A DNA stretch of 64,000 bases from DAIOXA01 sp050949165 (GTDB taxonomy: Bacteria > Bacillota > Proteinivoracia > UBA4975). The position numbers and the translations under genes are program-made. The notes beneath the pieces were generated by a model, which saw only the letters and a program-made list of their open reading frames with translations, made no database searches and had not been told where the DNA came from. Below are positions 24,527-32,611 of this stretch, one piece after another; the first letter of the stretch is position 1, and each line of letters opens with the position of its first letter. Where the stretch lies: contig JBMNFF010000014.1 in NCBI GenBank assembly GCA_050949165.1, positions 62,001 through 126,000 of the forward strand. The letters are read 5' to 3'.

Positions 24527-25738
24527 CTATTGGCCGGCCATTTGACAGTAGACCAGGGGAAAAAGGGTGTAAAACTGGGCGGCCTTGACCAGATGCTCTA
24601 CGGGGACCTGGTCTTTGACCGAGTGGGCGTAGATCTCATTGGCGGGTCCAAAGCCCACGCAGGGGATGCCGTGGAGCCCCATTATCGAGACGCCGTTAGT
24701 GCTGAAGGTCCACTTATCCACCTTAGGGGGCGTCTGAAACAGTTGGGTGTAGGTCTCCACAGCGCTCCTCACCCCCACGTGTTCCTCGGGCAGCACCCAG
24801 GTAGGAAAGTACTTTTCAGTGGGGTAGACCAGGCCGGTATAACTGGGGGTGTCGTACATGTGCATCCGCACTTCCGCCTCCACCCCGGCCGCCTGGCAGA
24901 CCTCCCGGACCTGGGCCAGAGCCAGCTCCTTATCTTCGCCAAAGGTGAGGCGCCGGTCCAGGTGAATCTCACAGCGGTCGGGGACGGCGCAGAGGCTGGG
25001 GGTATCGCATTCGATATAGCTTACGCAAATGGTGCCCTTGCCCAGGAAGGGATCGTCCTTGAGGCGCCCATTCAGTTCATCGATGCCGGCGATGATGGGA
25101 GCCATCTTGGTGACGGCATTCTCTCCCCGCTCCGGGGCGCTGCCGTGGCAGGAAATGCCCCGGGTGGTGACCCGGATTTCCATGCGGCCCCGATGGCCAC
25201 GATATATGTTGAGATTGGTGGGCTCGGTGATCACCACCAGCTCCGGCTTCAAGCCCACTTCCCGGATGATGTACTGCCAGCAGAGGCCGTCGCAGTCCTC
25301 TTCCTGTACGGAACCCACCATGTAGAGGGTGAAGTCATTGGCCAGGTCCAGGTCCTTGATGATCCTGGCGGCGTAGACCATGCTGGCCATGGCCCCGGTC
25401 TGGTCGGTGGCGCCCCGGCCGTGGATAATCCCGTCTTCCAGCTTGCCTTTATAGGGGTCGAGCTCCCATTCCTCGGGGTCGCCGATTCCCACGGTGTCCA
25501 CATGGGCGTCCATGGCGATGACCCGGGGCCCGGAGCCGATGCGGCCCAGGATATTGCCCATGGGATCGATCTTCACCTCGTCAAAGCCCACCCGCTCCAT
25601 TTCCTGGCGAATCCGTTCAACTACCTTGCCTTCCTGACAGCTCTCGCTGGGGATGGCGATTAGCTCCCGGAGGAAGCTGACCATGGCCCCTTCATAATCC
25701 CGGGCCCGCTCCTGAATCCGGGCGACCAAGTTTTTCAC
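24527..25738 (-). CDS. ygeY: YgeY-family selenium metabolism-linked hydrolase (M20)
   Basis: 403 residues from GTG 25738, overlapping the hydantoinase stop. It is an M20 metallohydrolase with the metal and catalytic motifs MDAHVDTVG (about 74-82), HGRGATDQTGAM (about 106-117) and VQEEDCDG. The dimerisation insert lies in the middle third. YgeY members cluster with YgeW, SsnA and selenium-dependent hydroxylases and probably cleave an amide or ureido bond in the degraded purine. Relatives are annotated as peptidases or deacetylases, but the context makes a peptide substrate unlikely. Confidence 0.9.
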   Translation of the reverse strand: MKNLVARIQERARDYEGAMVSFLRELIAIPSESCQEGKVVERIRQEMERVGFDEVKIDPMGNILGRIGSGPRVIAMDAHVDTVGIGDPEEWELDPYKGKLEDGIIHGRGATDQTGAMASMVYAARIIKDLDLANDFTLYMVGSVQEEDCDGLCWQYIIREVGLKPELVVITEPTNLNIYRGHRGRMEIRVTTRGISCHGSAPERGENAVTKMAPIIAGIDELNGRLKDDPFLGKGTICVSYIECDTPSLCAVPDRCEIHLDRRLTFGEDKELALAQVREVCQAAGVEAEVRMHMYDTPSYTGLVYPTEKYFPTWVLPEEHVGVRSAVETYTQLFQTPPKVDKWTFSTNGVSIMGLHGIPCVGFGPANEIYAHSVKDQVPVEHLVKAAQFYTLFPLVYCQMAGQ

Positions 25739-27132
25739 TCTGTCCTCTCTCCCTTCTCATTACATGACATGCTGGGGCCGGCGGGGACAAACTGTCCCTG
25801 ACCCCGGCGGCCCAAAAATTTTCCTTCCCGAGCCAGGTTCTGGCCGCGCAACATGGTGAGCTCCACCCGGCCCTGAATCCACATACCGGCAAAACTGGTG
25901 TAGCCGGCCATGGAGTGAACCTTTGTATCGTCCAACTGCCAGCGGGGCTCGGGATTATAAACCACCAGATCGGCATCGCTGCCGGGGGCCAGCCGCCCCT
26001 TGCGGGGCCAAAGCCCGTAGATCTTGGCAGGGTTTTCGGCCAGGATCTGAACCAGGCGGGGCAGTTCAATCCGCCCCTGGGCCACCCCCTGGGTATAGAT
26101 TAAGGGCAGCAGGGTCTCCACCCCGGGGATGCCCGGCAGAATATCCAAGGCGTCCTTCCCCTGGGCCTTTTGGCCTGGCGTGAAGGCGCAGTGGTCGGTG
26201 GCAATCACCGAGATCACCCCGTCCGCCACCCCCTGCCAGAGAATCCGGTTGTCCCGGCACTCCCGCAGAGGCGGGGTCATGAGGTGCAGCCTTCCCTCCG
26301 AACCCTCCAGGAGGCTGCGCTCCAGGAGAAGGTAGTGGGGGGCAGTCTCGGCCATGATGGGGCAGTTGCGCTCCCTGGCCTGCCTGATCAGGCGGCAGGC
26401 AGCGCCGGTGGAAAGGTGGACGATGTAGATGGTGCAGCCGCTCTTCTCGGCCAAACCGATGAGCTTCTGCACCGCCGCCACCTCGGCCTGGGCCGGCCGC
26501 AGATCCGGGTGATCCCGGGGACCTGTGCGACCGGCTTCCTTGCCCCGGGCAGTCTCCCTTTGGATTATTTCATCGTCCTCGGCGTGGACGCTGACCACCA
26601 TTGAAGCGTCCCGGCATGCCCGGAGGATGCTGTGCCACTTGTCCTTGGGCAGCATGTAGCCGGCCTCCCGGTAGGTGGTAAACAGCTTGACGCTGCTCAC
26701 CCCCTCTATTGGCAATTGGGCAATTTCCGCCGCCTGCTCGGGTCGGTAGTGGTCATTGAGCACCAGGTGAAAGTTGTAGTCCACCGCCGCATCCTGAAAT
26801 TCCCGGCGCCGGCAGTGGATTCCGTCCAGCAAGGGGCGCCCGGGCAATTGATCGGCATAGTCGAGAACGGTGGTCACGCCCCCCAGGGCGGCGGCCCTGC
26901 TCCCGGAAAAGGCATCGTCGGCGGTGACGGAGTTCCGGGAGCGCAGATAAAAGTGGGTGTGGGCGTCGATGACGCCGGGCAGGAGCAGTTTGCCGGAGAT
27001 ATTGAAGACCTCTTCCCCGGGGCGGGGAAGCAGGCGGGGGGCAATTTCCTGGATTTTTTCTCCTGCGGTCCGCAGATCCGCCTCACTGAGACCACTGCCG
27101 GTCACCAGGGTTCCCCCTCTGAATAAAGGCAT
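25735..27132 (-). CDS. Hydantoinase / dihydropyrimidinase-type cyclic amidohydrolase
   Basis: 465 residues from ATG 27132 with ribosome site AGGGGTG; the 36-residue longer frame is rejected for lack of one. Metal ligands: DAHTHFYL (about 61-68), the bridging carbamylated lysine in SVKLFTTY (about 151-158), VHAED, HLSTG and ATDHCAF. It opens five- or six-membered cyclic amides. It is related to YgeZ/HyuA of the Enterobacteria urate cluster and to allantoinase, and a ring-opening step after hydroxylation is the likely job. Confidence 0.85.
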   Translation of the reverse strand: MPLFRGGTLVTGSGLSEADLRTAGEKIQEIAPRLLPRPGEEVFNISGKLLLPGVIDAHTHFYLRSRNSVTADDAFSGSRAAALGGVTTVLDYADQLPGRPLLDGIHCRRREFQDAAVDYNFHLVLNDHYRPEQAAEIAQLPIEGVSSVKLFTTYREAGYMLPKDKWHSILRACRDASMVVSVHAEDDEIIQRETARGKEAGRTGPRDHPDLRPAQAEVAAVQKLIGLAEKSGCTIYIVHLSTGAACRLIRQARERNCPIMAETAPHYLLLERSLLEGSEGRLHLMTPPLRECRDNRILWQGVADGVISVIATDHCAFTPGQKAQGKDALDILPGIPGVETLLPLIYTQGVAQGRIELPRLVQILAENPAKIYGLWPRKGRLAPGSDADLVVYNPEPRWQLDDTKVHSMAGYTSFAGMWIQGRVELTMLRGQNLAREGKFLGRRGQGQFVPAGPSMSCNEKGERTE

Positions 27133-27143
27133 CTCTTCACCCC

Positions 27144-27686
27144 CTAGAACTTGGGCGGAGTAATGGCCGAAACGAACACCAGCTCCCCTTCCCCCACATT
27201 GGTGATCTTGTGGGGCAAGGAGGCGTAGTAGTAAATGCAATCTCCCTCTTCCAGGATGTATGTTTCCGAGCCGACCTGGATTTCCATCTTGCCCTTCAGG
27301 ACCAGGGTGGCCTCCTCGCCGGGATGGGGCAAGGGGGTCTCGCAGGTCACGCCGCCGGGTTCCAGGCGGCCCTGGATTATCTCCATATCCCGGTTGAGGC
27401 TGGGGGAAAGCAGCTCAAAGGTCAGTTGGTAGCCCGGGAAGGTCAGGACGGTGCGCTGATCCTTCCGGACCACGGGAGTGTGGCTTTCGGCATCCAGGAG
27501 GAAGAAAAAGATCGGCACCTCCAGAGCCTTGGCAATGGTGCGCAGGGAGGTGATGGAGGGCTCGGCCAGTCCCCGCTCAACCTGACTGAGGTAGCTGGGG
27601 GTCTTATCGATGCGCCGGGCCAGCTCCTTGAGGCTGAGGCCCTTTTCGGCCCGTTTCTGGCGAATTCTGCTGCCCAATTCGCTCAT
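27144..27686 (-). CDS. HTH regulator with C-terminal cupin domain
   Basis: 180 residues from ATG 27686 (ribosome site GGGGAG, which overlaps the end of the upstream gene). Residues about 4-60 are an Xre helix-turn-helix (RIRQKRAEKGLSLKELARRI, then TPSYLSQVERG). Residues about 95-180 are a cupin_2 barrel (HPGEEATLVLKGKMEI, EEGDCIYYYASLPHK). This MerR-independent PuuR/YdcN-like architecture senses a small ligand in the cupin. Its place inside the purine operon makes it the likely local regulator, possibly acting on the palindrome at 30512-30532. Confidence 0.9.
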   Translation of the reverse strand: MSELGSRIRQKRAEKGLSLKELARRIDKTPSYLSQVERGLAEPSITSLRTIAKALEVPIFFFLLDAESHTPVVRKDQRTVLTFPGYQLTFELLSPSLNRDMEIIQGRLEPGGVTCETPLPHPGEEATLVLKGKMEIQVGSETYILEEGDCIYYYASLPHKITNVGEGELVFVSAITPPKF

Positions 27687-27690
27687 TCTC

Positions 27691-28920
27691 TCACTCCCCA
27701 ATCTCATTAGCCAAGCGATCCAAATCGGGGGGGATGCGCAGGGGCTCTCCCGCCGCCTTTAAGGCGTTGGCTGTATCCTTGAGGCCATTACCTGTTGAGA
27801 TAAGGGCCACTGAATCCCTGGGGCCAATAATTCCCTCCCGGATCAGGCGGCGCAGACCGGCTAAGCCGGCTGCCGAAGCGGGCTCGGCAAAGACTCCGCA
27901 GGTCCTGCCCAGGAGGCCCATGGCCGCCAGGATTTCCTCGTCCTCCACCGTCACCGTCAGGCCCTGGCTGGCCCGGATTGCCGTCAGGGCCTTGTGTGGA
28001 TTGCGGGGAACACCCACGGCAATGCTGTCGGCCAGGGTGTTTTCCTCGGCCGCCTCCAGGCGGCCGCTTATAAAGGCCCGGTGGATAGGCGCGCACCCCG
28101 CTGCCTGCACTCCCACCAGGCGGGGGATCTTCTCGATGAACCCCAAGGCCGCCAAGTCGGTCAGGGCTTTTCCGGCCCCGGCCAGGGTGCAGCCGTCCCC
28201 CACGCTGAGGATCAGCCAGTCCGGCAACTGCCAGTCCAACTGTTCGGCCAATTCCAGGACCGCCGTCTTCTTTCCCTCAACCAGGTAAGGGTTGATGGCG
28301 GCGTTGCGGTTATACCATCCCCAACGCTCTATTGCCGCCGCCGAGAGGGCGAAGGCATCCTGATAGTCCCCCTGGACCGAGATGACCCGGGCCCCGTAGA
28401 TCAGGAGTTGGGCCACCTTGCCCTGGGGCGCCCGCTCCGGCACAAAGATAACCGCCTTTAGCTTCCCTCCCATAGCCGCCACATTGCCGGCCAGGGAAGA
28501 AGCGGCGTTGCCCGTGGAGGAGCAGGCCACGGTGGTGGCGCAGGCCTCCAGGGCTTTGGCCACCGCCAGGGCCGAGGCCCTGTCCTTGAGAGAGCCGGTC
28601 GGATTGAGGCCCTCGTCCTTGAGGAAGACGGGCTTGGTAAGCCCCAACTCCCGGGCCAGGGCGCCGCTCTCGTACAGAGGGGTCCAGCCCACCCGTAAAG
28701 GAGGGCGCGACGATTCGGGGTCGACGGGGAGCAGGGGAAGGTAGCGCCACATGCTCAGTTCCCGGGACCGCTTCAGGCTCTCCTGGCTCCATTCCCCGCG
28801 GATTTTTCCATAGTCGTACTGCACATCCAGGACTCCCCCGCAGGCACAGAGATAGCGGTCGGGCTCCGGACTATAATGGCTGTGGCAGCGGATGCATTCC
28901 AAACCCTTTACATAGCGCAT
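27691..28920 (-). CDS. Threonine synthase-like PLP enzyme with zinc-ribbon N-terminus
   Basis: 409 residues from ATG 28920 (AAGGAGGAG). Residues 9-30 form a small CxxC...CxC ribbon. The fold-type II domain follows with the PLP lysine in NPTGSLKDRAS and the phosphate loop STGNAASSLAGN, both threonine-synthase-like. C-terminal SVGDGCTLAG and STGNGLKD complete the site. A housekeeping threonine synthase would sit with hom or thrB; here it lies among urate-cluster genes, so a beta-elimination on a purine-derived amino acid such as diaminopropionate is an alternative. Four-base spacing to the regulator gene. Confidence 0.8.
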   Translation of the reverse strand: MRYVKGLECIRCHSHYSPEPDRYLCACGGVLDVQYDYGKIRGEWSQESLKRSRELSMWRYLPLLPVDPESSRPPLRVGWTPLYESGALARELGLTKPVFLKDEGLNPTGSLKDRASALAVAKALEACATTVACSSTGNAASSLAGNVAAMGGKLKAVIFVPERAPQGKVAQLLIYGARVISVQGDYQDAFALSAAAIERWGWYNRNAAINPYLVEGKKTAVLELAEQLDWQLPDWLILSVGDGCTLAGAGKALTDLAALGFIEKIPRLVGVQAAGCAPIHRAFISGRLEAAEENTLADSIAVGVPRNPHKALTAIRASQGLTVTVEDEEILAAMGLLGRTCGVFAEPASAAGLAGLRRLIREGIIGPRDSVALISTGNGLKDTANALKAAGEPLRIPPDLDRLANEIGE

Positions 28921-28948
28921 AGACTCCTCCTTTCCGCCCAGGCGGCAA

Positions 28949-30421
28949 TTACAGTTGCTCCAGGAGGCCTGTGCGACGGTTGAAATCCTCCACCAGCCGA
29001 TCCAGCTCTTCAGCTTGCTTCTGAATTCCGCCCCAGTACTCTTCATGGTCGTACCACTGGGCATTGAGCTCGGCCAAATCCCGGCCCTGTTGCTCTATCC
29101 AGGTGTAGTACTTGAGGTTGTGGATGCGCTGGCGGTCGGCAAAGCTCAGTTCCTGTATGTTGTCGGTTTTCTGTCCCAAGAGACAGCAATGGTAATCCAC
29201 CGCCGCCCGCAGGGTAGAATAGGGACCTTCTTCCGCCTCCATCTCGGCCAAGCGGGAACCATACATCTCCATGGAATCGGTAAAGACCGTCATGACCACG
29301 TCCCGCTCCGTCAGCTGGTAATAGCGGGCAAATTTGATGCAGCTGAGCAGGTTGGCCACGCCGGAAATCCCCAGTAGGGACAGCTTCTCTATATCCTCGG
29401 CGCCGACCCCCTGTTCACGGAGGTACTGCTGCCCGACCTCCTCGTTAAAGAGGCGGAGCAAGGCCATGGTATCCCGGTCATCGATGGCGATGACCATATC
29501 GGTGTTGCGCACATTGTGGATCCAGGGCACGTGCTTGTCGCCGATACCCTCGATGCGGTGGGCGCCAAAGCCGTTATTGAGCAAGGTGGGGCATTGCAGG
29601 GCCTCGCTGGCCGCCACCTTGCTTTGGGGATGACTCTGTTTGAGGCGGTCGCCGCTGGCGATGGTGCCGGCCGAACCGGTGGTGACCACCAGGCCGGCAA
29701 ACCGGTCCCTGCTCTCCATGAGCTGACTGAGGAGCTCCTCCATGGCGCTGCCGGTAACCTCATAATGCCAGAGGTAGTTGCCCTCTTCCTCAAACTGGTT
29801 AAAGATGACGATGTTGTCCCGGGTGCGGCGGAGCTCCCAGCACTTGTCAAAGATCTCCTTGACATTGCTCTCGCTGCCCGCAGTGGCAATGATTTCCCCC
29901 GCCACCTGGCCCAGCCACTGAAAGCGCTCTTGGCTCATGCCCTCGGGCAGGATGGCGATGGATTCGCAGGCCAGGAGCTGGGCATTATAGGCGCCCCCCC
30001 GGCAGTAGTTGCCGGTGGAAGGCCACACCGCCTTCTGGGTCGTGGGGTCAAATTGGCCGGTGACCAGGCGGGGGACCAGACAGCCATAGGTGGCTCCCAC
30101 CTTGTGGGCGCCGGTGGGAAACCACTTGCCCACAAGGCCGACAATCCGGGCGGAGACCCCTGTCAATTCCCGGGGCAGCTCAAAAAAATTGACCGGACCA
30201 AAGCCGCCGCCGAACTTGGTCGGCTCATTTTTCCAGGTAATGCGAAACAGGTTCCAGGAATCCACGTCCCAGAGGCCGACATCCCTGAGCTTCTCCCGAA
30301 CCGCAGTTGGGATTTTGCCCGGATCCTTCTGCCAGGCCATGGGGGGAATGATGATGTTTTTTTCCCGGGCCCGCTCCACCGTCCTGGCCAGCTGTGCCTG
30401 GTTGACGTGCAGGTCAATCAT
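28949..30421 (-). CDS. TrpB-like fold-type II PLP enzyme of unknown substrate
   Basis: 490 residues, longer than most of its superfamily. The PLP lysine is expected in PTGAHKVGATYG (about 105-116), resembling the TGAHK of tryptophan synthase beta. Further motifs are STGNYCRGGAYNA and a glycine-rich TTGSAGTIASGD loop. The C-terminal 120 residues are acidic and helical and have no match I know. It is the first gene of the minus-strand run (ribosome site GGGAGG), so it is probably central to the pathway. It may replace diaminopropionate ammonia-lyase YgeX, which I do not find. This is inference from position and fold. Confidence 0.75.
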   Translation of the reverse strand: MIDLHVNQAQLARTVERAREKNIIIPPMAWQKDPGKIPTAVREKLRDVGLWDVDSWNLFRITWKNEPTKFGGGFGPVNFFELPRELTGVSARIVGLVGKWFPTGAHKVGATYGCLVPRLVTGQFDPTTQKAVWPSTGNYCRGGAYNAQLLACESIAILPEGMSQERFQWLGQVAGEIIATAGSESNVKEIFDKCWELRRTRDNIVIFNQFEEEGNYLWHYEVTGSAMEELLSQLMESRDRFAGLVVTTGSAGTIASGDRLKQSHPQSKVAASEALQCPTLLNNGFGAHRIEGIGDKHVPWIHNVRNTDMVIAIDDRDTMALLRLFNEEVGQQYLREQGVGAEDIEKLSLLGISGVANLLSCIKFARYYQLTERDVVMTVFTDSMEMYGSRLAEMEAEEGPYSTLRAAVDYHCCLLGQKTDNIQELSFADRQRIHNLKYYTWIEQQGRDLAELNAQWYDHEEYWGGIQKQAEELDRLVEDFNRRTGLLEQL

Positions 30422-30511
30422 AGATATTGCCTCCCTGTAATATTGTGATAGGGGTTTTAATCTGGTTTTATTTAAACCGTTATATTTGTATGGTATTTAA
30501 TTATTTCGAGA

Positions 30512-30541
30512 TTGCGGGAAATATTCCTGCAAGGTGTACAC
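30512..30541. promoter_or_regulatory. Palindromic operator candidate between the divergent PLP operon and xdhC-type gene
   Basis: TTGCGGGAA-ATA-TTCCTGCAA (30512-30532) has 9-bp arms with one mismatch. A second, short perfect palindrome GTGTACAC follows at 30534-30541. It lies about 90-100 bases from both divergent start codons, the place expected for a shared regulator. No consensus promoter was found for the minus-strand operon, which fits activator control. Confidence 0.55.
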
Positions 30542-30584
30542 AATAATTTCTTTCCTGTATTGTCACTTGTACCAGGGTTCCCCC

Positions 30585-30613
30585 TTTTCCCCCAAGGGAA
30601 AATCCTCTATACT
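30585..30613 (+). promoter_or_regulatory. Possible promoter and inverted repeat before the XdhC-type gene
   Basis: TATACT at 30608-30613 is a good -10, but the -35 region (TTTTCC at 30585) is poor. A perfect inverted repeat TTTTCCC-CCAA-GGGAAAA (30585-30602) fills the spacer. Confidence 0.45.
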
Positions 30614-30633
30614 TAGAATAAGGGAGGAATATT

Positions 30634-31608
30634 ATGCGAGAACTATGGCGCAAGGTCAGCGACAGTTTGGCAGAGGGAATCCCGGTCAGTCTCAACACTG
30701 CCATCTGCGGCCCCCGGGCTGGCGCCTGCGGGTTGTACAGTTTAGACGGGCACTTCCTGGCCGGGGTGGATCTGGGCTTCGCCCCGGGGCGAGGCCTGAG
30801 GGAGGACCTGTTCGCGGACATCCTCCATCCCCGGCCCTGCCTGGTGATCTTTGGCGGCGGGCATGTGGCGGTGCCGGTGGCGGAGCTCGGAAAGCTGGTG
30901 GACTTTGAAGTGATCGTCAACGACGACCGCCCCGAGTTTGCCAATCCCCAGCGCTTTCCCCATGCAGATAAAATCCTGGTCAAGGAACATGGGCAGGCCT
31001 TAGCCCAGCTCAACCCCGGTCCCCGCCACTATCTTGTAATCGTCACCCGGGGCCATGTTCACGACCGGGAATGCCTGATCAGGGCTCTGGCCACCGAAGC
31101 CAGTTATATTGGCGTCATCGGCAGCATAAAAAAAGCCACCGAAATGAAGCAGTGGCTCTTGGAGCAAGGCTATGGCAAAGAGGATGTCGGGAGGGTATTC
31201 TCCCCCATCGGCCTGGATATAAAGGCCGTGACCCCTGAAGAGATTGCCGTCAGCATCATGGCGGAAATCATCCGGGAGCGCAATCGGCGCCCGCCTTCGG
31301 CCAATATTGGCGCCATCACCGCCGCCATAGAGGACAAGCCCCCGGGCGAGACCTGGGCGCTGGCGACAATTGTAGAATCCTCTGGCTCCACCCCCCGGGG
31401 ACCCGGGGCGCGGATGCTGATCACCCCCCGGGGAACTATCGGCAGCGTGGGCGGCGGCGCCTGCGAAAAAGAGGCAGAAGCAAAAGCCCAGGAGGTCATG
31501 GAAACGGGAAAACCCTGCCTGCTGGAATTTCACCTGGACAATAACATAGCCGCCCAGGAGGGCGGCGTCTGCGGCGGCAGTATGCGCATCTTTCTGCAGG
31601 CAATCTGA
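30634..31608 (+). CDS. XdhC/CoxI-type molybdenum hydroxylase maturation factor, permuted domains
   Basis: 324 residues, divergent from the purine operon. Residues about 60-200 are the Rossmann XdhC domain (CLVIFGGGHVAVPVAEL, then VTRGHVHDRECL and YIGVIGSIKK). Residues about 245-324 are the CoxI-like domain (ATIVESSGSTPRGPGARMLI, GSVGGGACEKEA). The usual XdhC order is the reverse. Such proteins load sulfurated, or in this system perhaps selenated, molybdenum cofactor into xanthine-dehydrogenase-type enzymes. Its divergent position beside two hydroxylase operons fits. Ribosome site AAGGGAGGAA. Confidence 0.85.
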   Translation: MRELWRKVSDSLAEGIPVSLNTAICGPRAGACGLYSLDGHFLAGVDLGFAPGRGLREDLFADILHPRPCLVIFGGGHVAVPVAELGKLVDFEVIVNDDRPEFANPQRFPHADKILVKEHGQALAQLNPGPRHYLVIVTRGHVHDRECLIRALATEASYIGVIGSIKKATEMKQWLLEQGYGKEDVGRVFSPIGLDIKAVTPEEIAVSIMAEIIRERNRRPPSANIGAITAAIEDKPPGETWALATIVESSGSTPRGPGARMLITPRGTIGSVGGGACEKEAEAKAQEVMETGKPCLLEFHLDNNIAAQEGGVCGGSMRIFLQAI

Positions 31609-31610
31609 CC

Positions 31611-31641
31611 TGCGACATCGGGGACGCTTCTCCCTGTCGCA
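31611..31641 (+). repeat. 31-bp TGCGACA...TGTCGCA repeat, copy A
   Basis: Begins TGCGACATCGGGGACGCTTC and ends CTGTCGCA. It shares its first 20 bases and its end with two copies on the opposite strand at 33934-33964 and 33970-34000. Arms TGCGACA/TGTCGCA form a hairpin. It sits three bases after the xdhC-type stop. Confidence 0.85.
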
Positions 31642-31650
31642 AGCGGCACT

Positions 31651-31694
31651 GGGACATGTCCCTAATTTCGGATTTATATTGCTGGACCTGTCCC
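31651..31694. repeat. Palindromic GGGACA...TGTCCC element
   Basis: GGGACATGTCCC at 31651-31662 and GGACCTGTCCC ending at 31694 bracket 20 AT-rich bases. Outer arms GGGACA and TGTCCC are inverted. It lies next to repeat copy A and resembles the end of a small mobile or REP-like element. Confidence 0.6.
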
Positions 31695-31696
31695 AA

Positions 31697-31731
31697 TTAA
31701 AAAATCAGGGTGCTAACCCTGATTTTTTTAA
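31697..31731. terminator. Bidirectional terminator
   Basis: AAAAAATCAGGG (about 31699-31710) and CCCTGATTTTTT (31718-31729) form a 12-bp stem with T runs in both directions, between the xdhC-type gene and the convergent small membrane gene. Confidence 0.85.
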
Positions 31732-31982
31732 TCCAAGAACCGCAATAAAACTTTGTCGACGGCCTCCAGAATGACGGGGTATACCGTCGGGAAGGTCAGG
31801 AGGAAGATCAAGGCATTGATCCCGACACCGATCAAGCCGCCCCAAATTTTCTCCTTGCCGATTTTCTTCTGCAGCCAATAGATTGCAGCATACAGGGAAT
31901 AGAACAAAAATCCAACCAGAAAAAAGCCGCTAACAGCTGCCAGGACAGCCATGATTGCATACTTGATAAGTTTTGCCTCCAT
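31728..31982 (-). CDS. Small membrane protein, 84 residues, unknown
   Basis: Starts at ATG 31982 behind TAGGAGGT; the longer upstream frame has no ribosome site. Two hydrophobic segments (about 7-38 and 48-68) are separated by a charged loop (LQKKIGKEK). No recognised family. Convergent with the xdhC-type gene and sharing its terminator. Confidence 0.75.
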   Translation of the reverse strand: MEAKLIKYAIMAVLAAVSGFFLVGFLFYSLYAAIYWLQKKIGKEKIWGGLIGVGINALIFLLTFPTVYPVILEAVDKVLLRFLD

Positions 31983-32112
31983 GATATACCTCCTACTACA
32001 TGTGGACAACCTGTGTACTAAATAACTATACCACATCGCCCGCCGGTTATTCCAGCATTTTGACATAAACCCGGGATTGTTGGTCTGGAAATATATGGAG
32101 CACCCGCCTGGA

Positions 32113-32141
32113 TTGTCACTGCAGCCCGACTCCAGTATACT
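32113..32141 (+). promoter_or_regulatory. Promoter for the 134-residue membrane protein
   Basis: TTGTCA (32113-32118), 17 bases, TATACT (32136-32141), 24 bases before ATG 32166. Confidence 0.65.
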
Positions 32142-32165
32142 TGATGGAGAAAGGATGGTGCGCCA

Positions 32166-32570
32166 ATGAGAAAATTCTTGCCCCGACGCCGTTCTCCCAG
32201 CTGGTTTGGCTGGGGGATGGTATTTGCTGTCGCTTTTACTCTCCTCTACATTGCGGTCTACGCCTGGGGCTATGGCCGGGAGCTAGCCCATCTCAACATT
32301 CCCGGCATCGTGCTGATCTTTACCGTCATCTGTCAACTTATGGCCTTGGGGGGCTTCTTTGGCTTCTGCTTCTACCTGGTCATTTCTGCGGCAGGATTTC
32401 TCTTGGGCCTGGCCTTCTTCTTGAGCATGCTCACCCCCAGTACCGGCTTTGAGGACCTGGTTGGGGCAATCTCCTTCCTGTTCTTTACCGCCGTCGGTCA
32501 GGGCGCCGGCGTGCTGGCCGAGCTTCTGCGCTGGGTTTACCGGAAATATCGGGGGAAAAATTCGCGGTAA
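32166..32570 (+). CDS. Integral membrane protein, 134 residues, unknown
   Basis: Basic N-terminus (MRKFLPRRRS) then four hydrophobic segments (about 16-36, 46-65, 67-88 and 99-118) and a basic tail (YRKYRGKNSR), which suits both ends inside. No catalytic motif. AAAGGATG is a modest ribosome site. The deacetylase-like lipoprotein gene begins 41 bases downstream and may be co-transcribed. Confidence 0.75.
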   Translation: MRKFLPRRRSPSWFGWGMVFAVAFTLLYIAVYAWGYGRELAHLNIPGIVLIFTVICQLMALGGFFGFCFYLVISAAGFLLGLAFFLSMLTPSTGFEDLVGAISFLFFTAVGQGAGVLAELLRWVYRKYRGKNSR

Positions 32571-32611
32571 TATCGGTGGTTTGTTTCCTGCACTGAAGGG
32601 AGGCATTTACT

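Noticed and set aside
30422..30633. Purine or molybdenum-cofactor riboswitch in the divergent control region
   Set aside because: I could not fit the conserved core of either class; only palindromes of operator type are visible.
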